Below, piece after piece: positions 1 through 9,497 of a stretch of DNA of 64,000 nt. The translations under genes were made by a program, and so were the position numbers. Location: NCBI RefSeq assembly GCF_008931805.1, contig NZ_CP044399.1, positions 4,389,370 through 4,453,369 on the forward strand, in the 5' to 3' direction. Source of the DNA: Moritella marina ATCC 15381 (lineage in GTDB: Bacteria; Pseudomonadota; Gammaproteobacteria; Enterobacterales; Moritellaceae). Positions within the stretch are counted from its first letter, which is position 1, and each line of letters begins with the position of its first letter. A model generated the notes under the pieces. It saw only the letters and a program-made list of their open reading frames with translations. It was not told the DNA's origin and did not search any database.

Positions 1-2150
1 CACAGCCAGTAAAAGAAGAATTTAAAGGTCGTAAAGAAGCCCGTTTTGTACGTGTACTTGATGGCGAAGCTTTACAACTTGTTGGTCGTGTTTATTTAGA
101 TAAAGGCGTTGCCTTTGTTCGTCCAGACGACAGCCGTATTAAACAAGAAATACGCATCAGTGATGAAGAACGCCTTGGCGCTCGCGCTGGTCAAATGGTT
201 GTGGTTGAAGTATTAAAGCGACCAACTTATAACTTACCTGCATTAGGTAAAGTGGTTGAAATACTCGGTGAGAACATGGCACCAGGTATGGAAATTCAGG
301 TCGCGATCCGCACCCATGATATTCCGCACGTATGGCCAGAGCATATTATTGATGACATGAAAAAATTGTCACCAGAAGTGCCTGAAGATGCGAAATTAAA
401 TCGTGTTGATTTACGTGATTTACCTTTGCTAACGATTGATGGCGAAGATGCACGTGATTTCGATGACGCGGTATTCTGTGAACGTAAAAAAAGCGGTGGC
501 TGGCGTTTATGGGTAGCGATTGCTGACGTAAGTTCATATGTGCAAACTAATTCAGATTTAGATCTGGAAGCGCAAGGTCGAGGTAACTCAGTTTACTTCC
601 CAGAGCAAGTTGTACCTATGCTGCCAGAAGTATTATCAAATGGTTTATGTTCATTGAACCCACACGTAGATCGTCTATGTATGGTTTGTGAAATGACCAT
701 TTCTGACGCTGGTCGTTTATCGGGTTATAAGTTCTATGAAGCGGTGATGAATTCACATGCGCGTTTAACTTATACCAAAGTGGCTAACATTCTTGATGGC
801 GACAAAGATTTACGTGAAGAATACCAAGCGGTAGTGCCACATCTGCACGAATTGCATGATATGTACAAAGTATTGAAAGTAGCACGTTCAGAACGTGGTG
901 CGATTGAATTTGAAACACTAGAAACGCGTTTCGTCTTTAATGAACACCGTAAAATCGATAAAATCGTACCTGTTGTACGTAACGATGCGCATAAATTAAT
1001 TGAAGAATGCATGATCTTGGCAAACGTTGCATCGGCTCGTTTTGTTAGCAAGCATAAAGCGGCTGCGTTATTACGTGTGCATGATACTCCAGGTGAAGAG
1101 AAGTTAGTTAACTTCAGAAGTTTCCTCAGTGAAACGGGTCTAGAGTTAAAAGGTGGTTTGAAACCGACGCCATTGGATTACGCTGATTTGATTAGCCGTA
1201 TTCAAGATCGCCCGGATAAAGAACTTATCCAAACGATGTTGTTACGCTCAATGAAACAAGCGGTATATCAAGCAGAAAACAATGGTCACTTTGGTTTAGC
1301 ATTAACGGCTTATGGTCATTTTACGTCACCAATTCGTCGCTACCCTGATTTAGTATTGCATCGTGCAATCAAGTTTGAAATTGCTAACCAAGCTGCAGTT
1401 AAAGCCGGTACGCCATTAACTAAACGCTGGACTAGCACCGGTGGTTATTGCTATCAGGTGAGTGATGTTGAAACATTAGGTGAGCATTGTTCATTAACAG
1501 AACGCCGTGCTGATGATGCAACGCGTGATGTCTCAGATTTCTTGAAATGTGAATACATGCAAGATCACTTAGGCGATACCTTTGAAGGTGTTATTGCTGC
1601 GGTCACTGGTTTTGGTTTCTTTGTGCGTATCAAAAACTTAAACATCGATGGCTTGGTACATGTATCTAGCTTACGCGGTGATTATTATAACTTTGATGGC
1701 GGCCGCCAAACATTACGTGGTGAGAAAAGTGGTGTTGAATATCGCATTGGCGATCAAGTTGAAGTGAAAGTATTAGCGATCAACATGAACGACAAGAAAA
1801 TCGACCTTGAGTTAGCGGGTGCGGTAACACACACTCGTCGTAGTAAGCGTAAACCAGCTGAATTTTCTGGTAAACGTAAAACTGAAGGCGACAAAGCGAA
1901 GCCAGCTAAAAAGACCAAATTGAAGTTAAAAACCAATAGTGATGTTGTTGCTAGTGCAGCAGATAAAGCCCGCGTTGCTGCAAAGTTAAAGCCACAAACA
2001 GGCGATGCTGTTGAAAAAGGTACATCACCTGTTGATGCAGTTAAACCGAAAGGCAAGACTAAACCAGCGAAGAAGAAAGTAAAGGCGAAAGTTAAGTCGC
2101 GTCCCGGTAGAGCTGAACGTTCAAAGAAAAAAGCACAAGACAGCAAATAA
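1..2150 (+). CDS. rnr: Ribonuclease R (5' end outside window)
   Basis: This is the 3'-5' hydrolytic exoribonuclease RNase R, which degrades structured RNA, rRNA fragments and mRNA. The frame is open from base 3, so about 715 codons are visible and the true start lies upstream; the first ATG (195) is internal. The RNB catalytic motif [11 protein letters not shown] lies near 438-470, and the conserved TSPIRRYPD block follows near 1325. A C-terminal S1 domain begins around [16 protein letters not shown]. It ends in a long Lys/Ala/Pro-rich basic tail of roughly 90 residues, a common feature of gammaproteobacterial RNase R. rlmB starts 36 bases downstream with no terminator between, so the two are probably co-transcribed. 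Confidence 0.95.
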   Translation, partial: QPVKEEFKGRKEARFVRVLDGEALQLVGRVYLDKGVAFVRPDDSRIKQEIRISDEERLGARAGQMVVVEVLKRPTYNLPALGKVVEILGENMAPGMEIQVAIRTHDIPHVWPEHIIDDMKKLSPEVPEDAKLNRVDLRDLPLLTIDGEDARDFDDAVFCERKKSGGWRLWVAIADVSSYVQTNSDLDLEAQGRGNSVYFPEQVVPMLPEVLSNGLCSLNPHVDRLCMVCEMTISDAGRLSGYKFYEAVMNSHARLTYTKVANILDGDKDLREEYQAVVPHLHELHDMYKVLKVARSERGAIEFETLETRFVFNEHRKIDKIVPVVRNDAHKLIEECMILANVASARFVSKHKAAALLRVHDTPGEEKLVNFRSFLSETGLELKGGLKPTPLDYADLISRIQDRPDKELIQTMLLRSMKQAVYQAENNGHFGLALTAYGHFTSPIRRYPDLVLHRAIKFEIANQAAVKAGTPLTKRWTSTGGYCYQVSDVETLGEHCSLTERRADDATRDVSDFLKCEYMQDHLGDTFEGVIAAVTGFGFFVRIKNLNIDGLVHVSSLRGDYYNFDGGRQTLRGEKSGVEYRIGDQVEVKVLAINMNDKKIDLELAGAVTHTRRSKRKPAEFSGKRKTEGDKAKPAKKTKLKLKTNSDVVASAADKARVAAKLKPQTGDAVEKGTSPVDAVKPKGKTKPAKKKVKAKVKSRPGRAERSKKKAQDSK

Positions 2151-2186
2151 ATAGCAATAGCAATAGTAATAAGGTAGAGAGAGACA

Positions 2187-2939
2187 ATGAGCAGTGAACT
2201 AATTTTCGGTATTCATGCAGTCAAATCATTACTGGAGCATGAACCAGAACGCTTCATTGAAGTATATGCATTGAAAGGTCGTGAAGATGACCGTCTAACA
2301 CCACTATTAGAAGAATTACATAATATTGGTATTGCAGTGCAATTAGTTAACCGTAAAACACTTGATAACAAGTGTGACGGCGGCCGTCATAACGGTGTAT
2401 TAGCACGCGTGATTGAAGGTAAAAAGTTAAACGAAGCAGATCTTGATACGTTACTTAACCGTATTGAAGAGAAAGAAGAGCATCCATTATTATTGATCCT
2501 TGATGGTGTTACTGATCCGCACAACCTAGGCGCTTGTCTACGTAGTGCTGATGCAGCTGGTGTACATGCTGTTATCGTACCAAAAGATAAATCAGTGCAA
2601 CTGACATCTGTAGTACGTAAAGTAGCCTGTGGCGCAGCTGAAACAGTGCCACTGATTGCCGTGACGAACCTTGCACGTACTATGCGTGAACTACAAGAGC
2701 GTCGTGTTTGGATCGTGGGTACTGCTGGTGAAGCAACGCAAGATTTATATCAACCTAAACTAACAGGTCCATTAGCTATTGCGATGGGTGCTGAAGAGAA
2801 AGGTTTACGCCGTCTAACACGTGAACATTGTGATGAGCTTATTAGCATTCCAATGGCGGGTAGCGTTTCAAGCTTGAATGTATCAGTTGCGACTGGTATT
2901 TGCTTGTTTGAAGTTGTGCGTCAACGCCAAGCTAAATAA
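2187..2939 (+). CDS. rlmB: 23S rRNA (guanosine-2'-O)-methyltransferase RlmB
   Basis: This SpoU/TrmH-family methyltransferase modifies G2251 in the peptidyl-transferase P loop of 23S rRNA, using SAM. At 250 aa it is close to the usual ~245. An N-terminal substrate-binding domain (about residues 1-75) precedes the knotted SPOUT domain. The SPOUT motifs are visible: [16 protein letters not shown] near the middle, [12 protein letters not shown], and the C-terminal [10 protein letters not shown]. The start follows GGTAGAGAG. The rnr-rlmB order is typical of gammaproteobacteria, and a strong terminator follows. Confidence 0.95.
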   Translation: MSSELIFGIHAVKSLLEHEPERFIEVYALKGREDDRLTPLLEELHNIGIAVQLVNRKTLDNKCDGGRHNGVLARVIEGKKLNEADLDTLLNRIEEKEEHPLLLILDGVTDPHNLGACLRSADAAGVHAVIVPKDKSVQLTSVVRKVACGAAETVPLIAVTNLARTMRELQERRVWIVGTAGEATQDLYQPKLTGPLAIAMGAEEKGLRRLTREHCDELISIPMAGSVSSLNVSVATGICLFEVVRQRQAK

Positions 2940-3007
2940 AGCCATTTCCTGACTAACCGTGGGTTTGGCTATTCGCTTAACCTGCGCGTGATAGGATTTG
3001 TTGATAT

Positions 3008-3040
3008 AAAAAAAGCGTCCACTCAATGGACGCTTTTTTA
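3008..3040 (+). terminator. Rho-independent terminator after rlmB
   Basis: AAAGCGTCC and GGACGCTTT form a perfect GC-rich stem around ACTCAAT, flanked by A-run and T-run. It ends the rnr-rlmB unit and, because both flanks are homopolymeric, could also serve the convergent RDD gene. Confidence 0.9.
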
Positions 3041-3104
3041 TTGACTATTTTTTAGGTAATCGATTTACTTAAATTTGTTTAATTCAGAGCGATGAGAGCT
3101 GTGG

Positions 3105-3671
3105 TTAAGCATCCATCACGTCAGACGCTTCACTTTTACCGTCACTGTTTACGCGCACATCATTACTGGCAATTTTGCTACCTTTGGGCATCTTCACGAC
3201 TAATGTTTTCGCTAAGTCATCATGTAGGCAACGGCGTTTATCCCCTCTAAAAATAGCTAAGAAATTACTGATTGTAATAACAAAGCCCAAAATAGGCAGA
3301 TAAGCAACAGCCCAAAATGGTAAGTAACGCTTGAAAATAATGTCTTGTAAGCTTAGGCGTTGGCCATTTTCACCAACAACGGCAATACCGACAATACGTT
3401 TACCTAAGGTCTGGCCATATTCTTTTAACAGGTAGCTGTTTAATGCCATAAATAGCAGTATTTCAAGTAACGAAACTTTGACTTGAGTAGCAAATGAAAT
3501 GGTAAAATTTTCATCGATTCCAGCGCTGAGATTGAGTAAATCAAAACCGAGAATAAATGGGACTAACATAATCGTCGGAAAAACGATTTTATCTAATATT
3601 GCTGCTTGAAAGCGTTGAGCTAACGTCGCAAGTTCAACATATTGACGAGATGATGACGGTTCAGGTTGCAT
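3105..3671 (-). CDS. RDD family membrane protein
   Basis: This 188-aa protein has the RDD-family layout: hydrophobic segments near residues 28-50, 85-105 and 120-140. The polar loop 'GQTLGKRIVGIAVVGENGQRLSLQDIIFKR' (quoted in part: GQTLGKRIVGI) is characteristic between the second and third helices, and RRCLHDDLAKTLVV follows the last helix. RDD proteins are inner-membrane proteins of mostly unknown role; some have been linked to ion transport. It is convergent with rlmB and divergent from elaA. A second RDD protein lies at 59698-60255. The family is secure; no specific function can be given. Confidence 0.75.
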   Translation of the reverse strand: MQPEPSSSRQYVELATLAQRFQAAILDKIVFPTIMLVPFILGFDLLNLSAGIDENFTISFATQVKVSLLEILLFMALNSYLLKEYGQTLGKRIVGIAVVGENGQRLSLQDIIFKRYLPFWAVAYLPILGFVITISNFLAIFRGDKRRCLHDDLAKTLVVKMPKGSKIASNDVRVNSDGKSEASDVMDA

Positions 3672-3857
3672 ATGACTTCTATAAATTAGTTAGTTAACTG
3701 GATTTAGACCTAGATGATAATCAATCCTTAGCGTAACAATCAAGATTTACTCGCACTTATTTATCGGATCCAGTTTATTGGGAGCAGATTTGATCCGTAA
3801 GGTAAGATTATTGTTATTATGTTAGCTGATATTTAATTTTAGTATATGGGATGAGTT

Positions 3858-4334
3858 ATGACTTGGATGTGTTATCGGTTTAGTGAGTTGTCTAGTATGC
3901 AGCTTTATGATGTATTGCAGTTACGCGCGGCAATTTTTGTGGTTGAGCAAGATTGCCCTTATCAAGATATAGATGGTTTAGACCTTCACCCCGAGACGCG
4001 CCATTTACTGCATTATAATAGCCAAGGGGAGCTATTGGCTTATCTGCGTATATTGGCGGCAGGCGTGAGCTACCCTGATGTCGCAATTGGTCGAGTGGTG
4101 ACTGCTGCGTCTGCACGTGGGCAGGGACTTGGTCATCAATTATTAGAGCGTGGTATTAATGCAGCCAAGTCTGTGTGGCCAGCACAAGACTTATACTTAT
4201 CAGCGCAGGCTCATCTGCAACACTATTACCAGCGTTACGGTTTCGTTACTGTAACGGCAGAATATTTGGAAGATGAAATTCCCCACGTTGGAATGCGCTC
4301 GAAAGCGAGTGCTGAGCATTCGAGAAGCTCATAA
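3858..4334 (+). CDS. elaA: GNAT family N-acetyltransferase, ElaA-like
   Basis: This 158-aa protein matches the ElaA branch of GNAT acetyltransferases. The N-terminal block YDVLQLRAAIFVVEQDCPYQDIDGLD is typical (positions about 18-43), and the acetyl-CoA binding segment reads IGRVVTAASARGQGLGHQLL. Its substrate is unknown even in E. coli. The C-terminal tail after PHVGMRSKA is low in complexity and lies over a small hairpin (about 4291-4321). The start follows GGGATGAG. A short minus-strand ORF overlaps its 3' end. Confidence 0.85.
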   Translation: MTWMCYRFSELSSMQLYDVLQLRAAIFVVEQDCPYQDIDGLDLHPETRHLLHYNSQGELLAYLRILAAGVSYPDVAIGRVVTAASARGQGLGHQLLERGINAAKSVWPAQDLYLSAQAHLQHYYQRYGFVTVTAEYLEDEIPHVGMRSKASAEHSRSS

Positions 4335-4389
4335 CAAACAAAACGAGTAACATACACGAGAGCATATACGGCGAAAGTATTTTGATCAT
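4246..4389 (-). CDS. Possible small secreted or membrane peptide (47 aa)
   Basis: A 47-codon frame begins ATG at 4389, preceded by AAGGA six bases upstream, a good ribosome site. Residues 1-25 look like a signal peptide: two basic-side residues, a hydrophobic core (MLSCMLLVLFVMSF) and a possible cleavage site after SNA. The remaining 22 residues are polar and unlike anything I recognise. The last 89 bases run antisense to the 3' end of elaA. Chance is a real alternative; the ribosome site and signal-like start are the only support. Confidence 0.35.
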   Translation of the reverse strand: MIKILSPYMLSCMLLVLFVMSFSNAQHSLSSAFQRGEFHLPNILPLQ

Positions 4390-4646
4390 AACGATTCCTT
4401 GTTTAGTGTTAATAACATTTTGTTTTACTTTAAATGTTTTAGTTAATTTCTATCTCAGAGATATTTAATATGGCATATATTATTCATTGTTTTTGGTAGT
4501 TTGATGATTAAAATAAAAATCACTATTTGTTATTAATACTTTTATTTATCAATAATTAAAAGATGAATTTAGGTTAATACTTTAGGTCTAATACTTCACT
4601 GTAATGGCTGGCGTTATAAATATTTACGATTATCTTCGTTGTCGAG

Positions 4647-4675
4647 TTGTATTGTGATGAGTGACACTATATAAT
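4647..4675 (+). promoter_or_regulatory. Sigma-70 promoter of the rpsF operon
   Basis: TTGTAT (4647-4652) and a perfect TATAAT (4670-4675) are separated by 17 bases, about 95 bases before the rpsF start. The AT-rich stretch upstream (4390-4640) shows no gene on either strand that I can support. Confidence 0.65.
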
Positions 4676-4710
4676 TCGCGGTCTCAAAATTAGTCAATTT
4701 TCTATACGTT

Positions 4711-4748
4711 CCTTGCCTCGATGGACCGACTAAGCCAGAGCCGAGGCT
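4711..4748 (+). promoter_or_regulatory. Putative S6:S18 autoregulatory leader hairpin
   Basis: GCCTCG (4715-4720) pairs with CGAGGC (4742-4747), with an inner TGG/CCA helix and an internal CCG in the unpaired part, just before rpsF. rpsF transcripts of many bacteria carry a leader bound by the S6-S18 complex that features a bulged CCG. The position and shape fit that motif, but I have not compared it with a covariance model. Confidence 0.4.
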
Positions 4749-4772
4749 GATTAAACCCGTGAGGAGCTTACG

Positions 4773-5147
4773 ATGCGTCATTACGAAATCGTATTTATGG
4801 TTCACCCAGATCAGAGTGAACAAGTTACAGGCATGATTGAGCGTTATAGCGCAGTTGTGACTGAAGCAAATGGTACTATCCACCGTCTAGAAGACTGGGG
4901 TCGTCGCCAATTAGCATACCCAATCAACAAACTTCATAAAGCTCACTATGTTCTTATGAACATTGAAGCTGGCCAAGATGTTATTGATGAGCTAGAAAAT
5001 AACTTCCGCTTTAACGACGCTGTTATCCGTAACATGTTCTTGCGTACTAAAAGTGCAGTTACTGAAGCTTCTCCAATGGCTAAAGCTAAAGAAGAACGCC
5101 GTGAAGCGCCAACTGCTGCTACTGAAGCACCAGCTGCTGCTGAATAA
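4773..5147 (+). CDS. rpsF: 30S ribosomal protein S6
   Basis: S6 binds S18 and 16S rRNA in the platform of the small subunit. The 124-aa protein starts [18 protein letters not shown], the usual S6 opening, and contains the [13 protein letters not shown] block. The tail is Ala/Glu-rich and, unlike E. coli S6, not a poly-Glu run. The start is preceded by GTGAGGAG. It is followed by 83 non-coding bases and rpsR; the priB gene found between them in E. coli is absent. Confidence 0.97.
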   Translation: MRHYEIVFMVHPDQSEQVTGMIERYSAVVTEANGTIHRLEDWGRRQLAYPINKLHKAHYVLMNIEAGQDVIDELENNFRFNDAVIRNMFLRTKSAVTEASPMAKAKEERREAPTAATEAPAAAE

Positions 5148-5218
5148 TAGCGTTTTAGCTATAGGTATTTGTTATGTTGGATAGCATTTAGTTATCCAAT
5201 TTGTTGAGAAGATTTTAG

Positions 5219-5458
<240 letters not shown>

Positions 5459-5505
5459 GCTATTGTTTGGTCGTCAGACTAACTCTATATTTTTGAGGAA
5501 AGGTA

Positions 5506-5958
5506 ATGCAAGTAATTTTATTAGACAAGATCGCTAAGTTAGGTAACTTAGGCGAGACTGTTAACGTTAAAGCTGGTTATGCTCGTAACTTCCTTTTACC
5601 GAAAGGTAAAGCTGTTCTAGCAACTAAATCTAACGTTGAATCTTTTGAAGCACGTCGTGCTGAACTAGAAGCATCTGTAGCTGCTGTTAAAGCAACTGCT
5701 GAAGCTAAAGCTGCAACAATCAACGCTCTAGAAGCTGTTGTAATTGCAACTAAAGCTGGTGACGAAGGTAAGATTTTCGGTTCTATTGGTACTCGTGACA
5801 TCGCTGATGCGATCGTTGCTGCTGGTGTTGAAGTTGCTAAAAGCGAAGTTCGTCTTCCTGAAGGCGCTCTACGTACTCTTGGTGAGTTCGAAGTTAGCAT
5901 CCAAGTACACAGCGAAGTATTCGCTACAGTAAACCTACAAATCGTAGCTGAAGCTTAA
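5506..5958 (+). CDS. rplI: 50S ribosomal protein L9
   Basis: L9 is the elongated 50S protein whose two globular domains are joined by a long helix. The 150-aa sequence opens [19 protein letters not shown], contains the hallmark [13 protein letters not shown], and has the central Ala/Glu-rich helix (about residues 45-75). GAGGAAAGG precedes the ATG. The stop codon is the first part of a 25-base AT palindrome (5956-5980), and a strong terminator follows. Confidence 0.97.
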   Translation: MQVILLDKIAKLGNLGETVNVKAGYARNFLLPKGKAVLATKSNVESFEARRAELEASVAAVKATAEAKAATINALEAVVIATKAGDEGKIFGSIGTRDIADAIVAAGVEVAKSEVRLPEGALRTLGEFEVSIQVHSEVFATVNLQIVAEA

Positions 5959-5990
5959 TTTAAAGTTTAACTTTAAATTAACTACAGAAT

Positions 5991-6020
5991 AAAGCCATGA
6001 CCTCGGTCATGGCTTTTTTT
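5991..6020 (+). terminator. Terminator of the rpsF-rpsR-rplI operon
   Basis: AAAGCCATGACC and GGTCATGGCTTT form a 12-bp stem with a two-base loop followed by a T-run. It lies just beyond an AT palindrome that overlaps the rplI stop codon. Confidence 0.9.
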
Positions 6021-6113
6021 ATGTTTGCGATTTAGTATTTTACGACAAAATTGTTCATGTTCATCACTAAACGTAAACCGTTATGGCGAGTTCAGACGAT
6101 TGTTAATAGCGTA

Positions 6114-7760
6114 CTATTTTGGGTAGCCAGTGATGGTTCGAATCGATTTATATAACGGTTGCAGTTGTTTATACATTTTCAAATACACTTGGTTATACAG
6201 CGCATCATACGTATTGACGACTTCAGGTTGAGGTTGAAATATTTCATTTACCCGCGTCATCGCTGCAATTGCTTGATCAAAACTGCTATAAATTCCCAGA
6301 CCTACCGCAGTGACAATCGCCGCACCTAACCCCGATGTTTCAAAGGTATGTGGTCGCTCGGCTGGCATATTAAAAATATTAGCTGTTAGTTGCATGGCTA
6401 CATCACTTTGCGAACCACCGCCCGATACTCTTAATGTCGTTATCTTGACCTTGTTACGTTTGCCGATACGTTCTTTGCCCTCACGTAATGCGTAGGCTAA
6501 GCCTTCTAATATTGCCCGATAGATATGCGTACGGGTATGTACATCACCAAAACCAATAATACCGCCTTTGGCTTCAGGACCTGGATCGCGTGCGCCCGGT
6601 GTCCAATACGGCTGTAACATCAGCCCCATAGAACCGGGCGGGATCTTGGCCACTAAGCGGTCAAATAATACTTCAGGTGCGATCCCTTCGGCATCGGCGA
6701 TATGTTGTTCCCGTAAACCGAACTCTTTTTTAAACCAACTGATCAACCAAAAACCACGATAAATCATGATTTCAGATGAATAGTGACGGGGTATTGCCGA
6801 GGGAAAAGGCGGTAAGTGTGGTGTTGCCTCGGTGTATTTATCTGTGGTGATATTGATGGTTGCTGTGGTGCCATAACTTAAACAAGCGATGTTTGGCCGG
6901 TTACCACCTGAGCCGATAATTTCACAGGCTTTGTCTGAGGCTGACGCGATAACGGGCAAGCCTGCTGGAATACCTGTATGGATCGCGGCCTTCTCAGATA
7001 CATGACCGACAAGTTCACCTGGTTCAATGAGCTTGGGTAACATGCTTGGATCTATGGCGAGCATATCCCAACGCCAATCTGATTTTTTTAACCAGGCTAA
7101 TTTTTTATAATCAAACGGAATATAACCAACTTGGCTACCGACGGAGTCGACAATATTGTCGGTGAATTTATAATTTAAAAATCCTGATAACAACAAATAC
7201 TTGGATGTGTCACGCCAGATATCAGGCTGATTTTGACGGATCCAAATAGCTTGGGATTTTTCTTGGAAACGTTGAATAATATCTTCGACACGGGCAATTT
7301 TAAATAACCAATTCCAGGGCCATTGTATCGCTTCCTGTTGTGCGTGGCGTTGATCTAACCAGATGATCGCAGGACGTAATGCCTTGCCTTCACTGTCGAG
7401 GTTGATCACTGTGCCACGCTGTGTGGTGATCGACATGCCGACGATATCGAGTTTATTGATCGCCGGGTACAAGGGTAGATCTTGCCAAAGTAAATCACAG
7501 GCTTGTTTGACTGCGAGCCAATAATAATCAGGATCCTGTTCTGCCCAACCGGGCTGTACGGAAAAGTAGGGGGTGATCACTTGCTGGCCTTTGGCGATCA
7601 AATTACCTTGAATATCAAACAGCAGTGCGCGCACACTCTGCGTGCCATTATCAATGCTGAGCAAATAACCTTGCTGCTGTTGATCGGAAGCTCGTGAGCT
7701 TGATGCACTGTGTTCCGACGTTGATTGCATTGACGCTGATGTTGGAGCTCGACTATCCAT
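6114..7760 (-). CDS. FGGY-family carbohydrate (glycerol-type) kinase
   Basis: This is a 548-aa sugar or polyol kinase of the FGGY family, cytoplasmic and ATP-dependent. After a Ser-rich lead of about 30 residues, the phosphate-binding motif SIDNGTQSVRALLFD appears near residue 35. Later blocks include IIWLDQRHAQQEA, the second-domain SYGTTATINI and the C-terminal nucleotide site RVSGGGSQSDVAMQLTANIF. GGAGA precedes the ATG. It is the last gene of a three-gene operon with a GlpD-type dehydrogenase (21 bases away) and an alkyl-DHAP-synthase-like flavoprotein. The context points to glycerol or a glycerol ether as substrate, but the sequence does not prove it. Confidence 0.85.
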   Translation of the reverse strand: MDSRAPTSASMQSTSEHSASSSRASDQQQQGYLLSIDNGTQSVRALLFDIQGNLIAKGQQVITPYFSVQPGWAEQDPDYYWLAVKQACDLLWQDLPLYPAINKLDIVGMSITTQRGTVINLDSEGKALRPAIIWLDQRHAQQEAIQWPWNWLFKIARVEDIIQRFQEKSQAIWIRQNQPDIWRDTSKYLLLSGFLNYKFTDNIVDSVGSQVGYIPFDYKKLAWLKKSDWRWDMLAIDPSMLPKLIEPGELVGHVSEKAAIHTGIPAGLPVIASASDKACEIIGSGGNRPNIACLSYGTTATINITTDKYTEATPHLPPFPSAIPRHYSSEIMIYRGFWLISWFKKEFGLREQHIADAEGIAPEVLFDRLVAKIPPGSMGLMLQPYWTPGARDPGPEAKGGIIGFGDVHTRTHIYRAILEGLAYALREGKERIGKRNKVKITTLRVSGGGSQSDVAMQLTANIFNMPAERPHTFETSGLGAAIVTAVGLGIYSSFDQAIAAMTRVNEIFQPQPEVVNTYDALYNQVYLKMYKQLQPLYKSIRTITGYPK

Positions 7761-7780
7761 GTAAATTATCTCCGGCTGAA

Positions 7781-9487
7781 TTAGTGTGCAACTACACGGG
7801 GTAGATCATCGCTAAACGTGGCTATATCAAATCTTTGTTGTGGTAACCCATAATAACGTTGGATAATGTCTTGATAACGCGCGAGTTCATGTTGCCAGTG
7901 TTGATCATCCCACTCTAATATTGTTTGGCAAAGATGCTGTAATTGCGTAAATAATTGCTCGCCACCTTTAGGCAATAATAAGCCGATGCGACTGCGACGT
8001 AATAATAGATCATCAAGGTGCACCACCATTTCGTGCTGCAAAATCCACTTTAATTCAGCGAGTGAGGTGTTGGTACTACCAATTAATTTTAGCTCATCGT
8101 GACGAGCATGATTAAGCAGGTGGCTATAATGGCTCCCGTAGTGACTTTTTAACCGCTGTATTTGCTGTTGATTTAAGTAGCTGTCAGTGGGTGGCGTTAC
8201 GGTAATAGCTGTAAACAATTTAGCTGTTTGTAGATCCACCAAATTCATATCGGGTAAGTAATGTTGGGCCACTTTTAATACATCAAGCGCGATCAACCTG
8301 AAGGTGGTGAGCTTACCGCCGGCAACGCTGATCAAGCCTTGTTCATTCCAGATCGAATGTTCACGCTTTTCGTCTGACGGTTTGGTTTTTTTGACATCAT
8401 TTTTACTATTTTCACTGGCATTATTACTGACAACAGGGCGGATCCCTGCATAAGTAGATATCACGTCGGCTTCGCTGAGTTCGGCTTGCGGGAATTGTTT
8501 GTTGATCCCACTAAGGAGATAATCAACTTCGTTTTGACTAATACAAGGCTGTTGTTCTAGATCATCATGGTCGAGATCCGTGGTGCCAATGACAGTGCTA
8601 TTTTCCCAAGGGAAGGCAAAGATAGGGCGTTTGTCTTCAGGGTGGAAATAGCTGACAGAATAGGCTAGTGGTAATCGCCAACTGGGCACGATCAAGTGAC
8701 TGCCACGCAAAGGTCGAATGGCTTTTTTGGCTTGCAGTTGTTGGCGCAATTTATCGGTCCAAGGTCCTGTCGCATTGATGACTACTTTTGCGGTTAAGTT
8801 AAATTGTTGTCCTGATACTTGATCTTCGACGCGGATACCTGTGACTTGCTCGGTGGTTTTTGGTTCTGTTTTAAGTTCTTGTTTAAGAAGAATATCGGCA
8901 CTAAGGTAATTCATCACTGTGCCACCGAGCTCTTGTGCTTCTTGTAATACCCGCATCACCAATCTTGCGTCGTCGGTGACGGCATCGGCAAATTGGGTTG
9001 CACCGCGTAATTGGTGCTGTTCAATACCTGGGACATGAAAGTCGGCAATGCCATTATTAATATAACGGTGATTACGCTTACCACCAATCCAATCATAAAT
9101 GGTCAGTAAGCTATTAAATATAAATGGTCCTGGAAATTGATATTTATAATGACCCATCAAAAATTGCAGCGGATTAACTAAACCCGGTAATTCGTTCAGT
9201 AGTTTTTCCCGTTCAGTGACGGCGTCTTTGGTCATCGTATATTGACCGCTGCCGAGATAGCGTAAGCCGCCGTGTACCATTTTTGATGATTTACTGGATG
9301 CGCCCCAAGCAAAATCTTGTTTTTCGATTAGTAATACCTTGAGTCCTGCTTGGCTCGCGGTTAATAAGATACCAGCACCGGTAATGCCCCCGCCAACGAC
9401 GATCATATCCCAGATTGTATTATTGCTATTTAGTTGCAGTTTTTCGAGCTGCTGATCTCGAGTCAAACTTGTTAATGGCTGATACAT
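7781..9487 (-). CDS. FAD-dependent glycerol-3-phosphate dehydrogenase family protein
   Basis: This 568-aa flavoprotein belongs to the GlpA/GlpD family, which oxidises glycerol-3-phosphate to dihydroxyacetone phosphate and passes electrons to quinone. The FAD-binding DMIVVGGGITGAGI motif lies at residues 27-40. The family segments KSSKMVHGGLRYL, NATGPWTD and FAFPWENSTVIGTTD follow, with AGIRPV and SVAGGKLTTFR before a GlpD-type C-terminal domain. A strong ribosome site (AAAGGGGG) precedes the ATG. It is the middle gene of the operon and ends 21 bases before the kinase. A Ser/Lys/Asn-rich insertion near residues 350-375 is unusual. The substrate may be a modified glycerol phosphate, given its neighbours. 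Confidence 0.85.
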   Translation of the reverse strand: MYQPLTSLTRDQQLEKLQLNSNNTIWDMIVVGGGITGAGILLTASQAGLKVLLIEKQDFAWGASSKSSKMVHGGLRYLGSGQYTMTKDAVTEREKLLNELPGLVNPLQFLMGHYKYQFPGPFIFNSLLTIYDWIGGKRNHRYINNGIADFHVPGIEQHQLRGATQFADAVTDDARLVMRVLQEAQELGGTVMNYLSADILLKQELKTEPKTTEQVTGIRVEDQVSGQQFNLTAKVVINATGPWTDKLRQQLQAKKAIRPLRGSHLIVPSWRLPLAYSVSYFHPEDKRPIFAFPWENSTVIGTTDLDHDDLEQQPCISQNEVDYLLSGINKQFPQAELSEADVISTYAGIRPVVSNNASENSKNDVKKTKPSDEKREHSIWNEQGLISVAGGKLTTFRLIALDVLKVAQHYLPDMNLVDLQTAKLFTAITVTPPTDSYLNQQQIQRLKSHYGSHYSHLLNHARHDELKLIGSTNTSLAELKWILQHEMVVHLDDLLLRRSRIGLLLPKGGEQLFTQLQHLCQTILEWDDQHWQHELARYQDIIQRYYGLPQQRFDIATFSDDLPRVVAH

Positions 9488-9497
9488 ACAACCCCCT

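Noticed and set aside
4614-4883. 89-codon minus-strand frame across the rpsF leader and start
   Set aside because: It is antisense to rpsF and its promoter, and shows no ribosome site or protein features.
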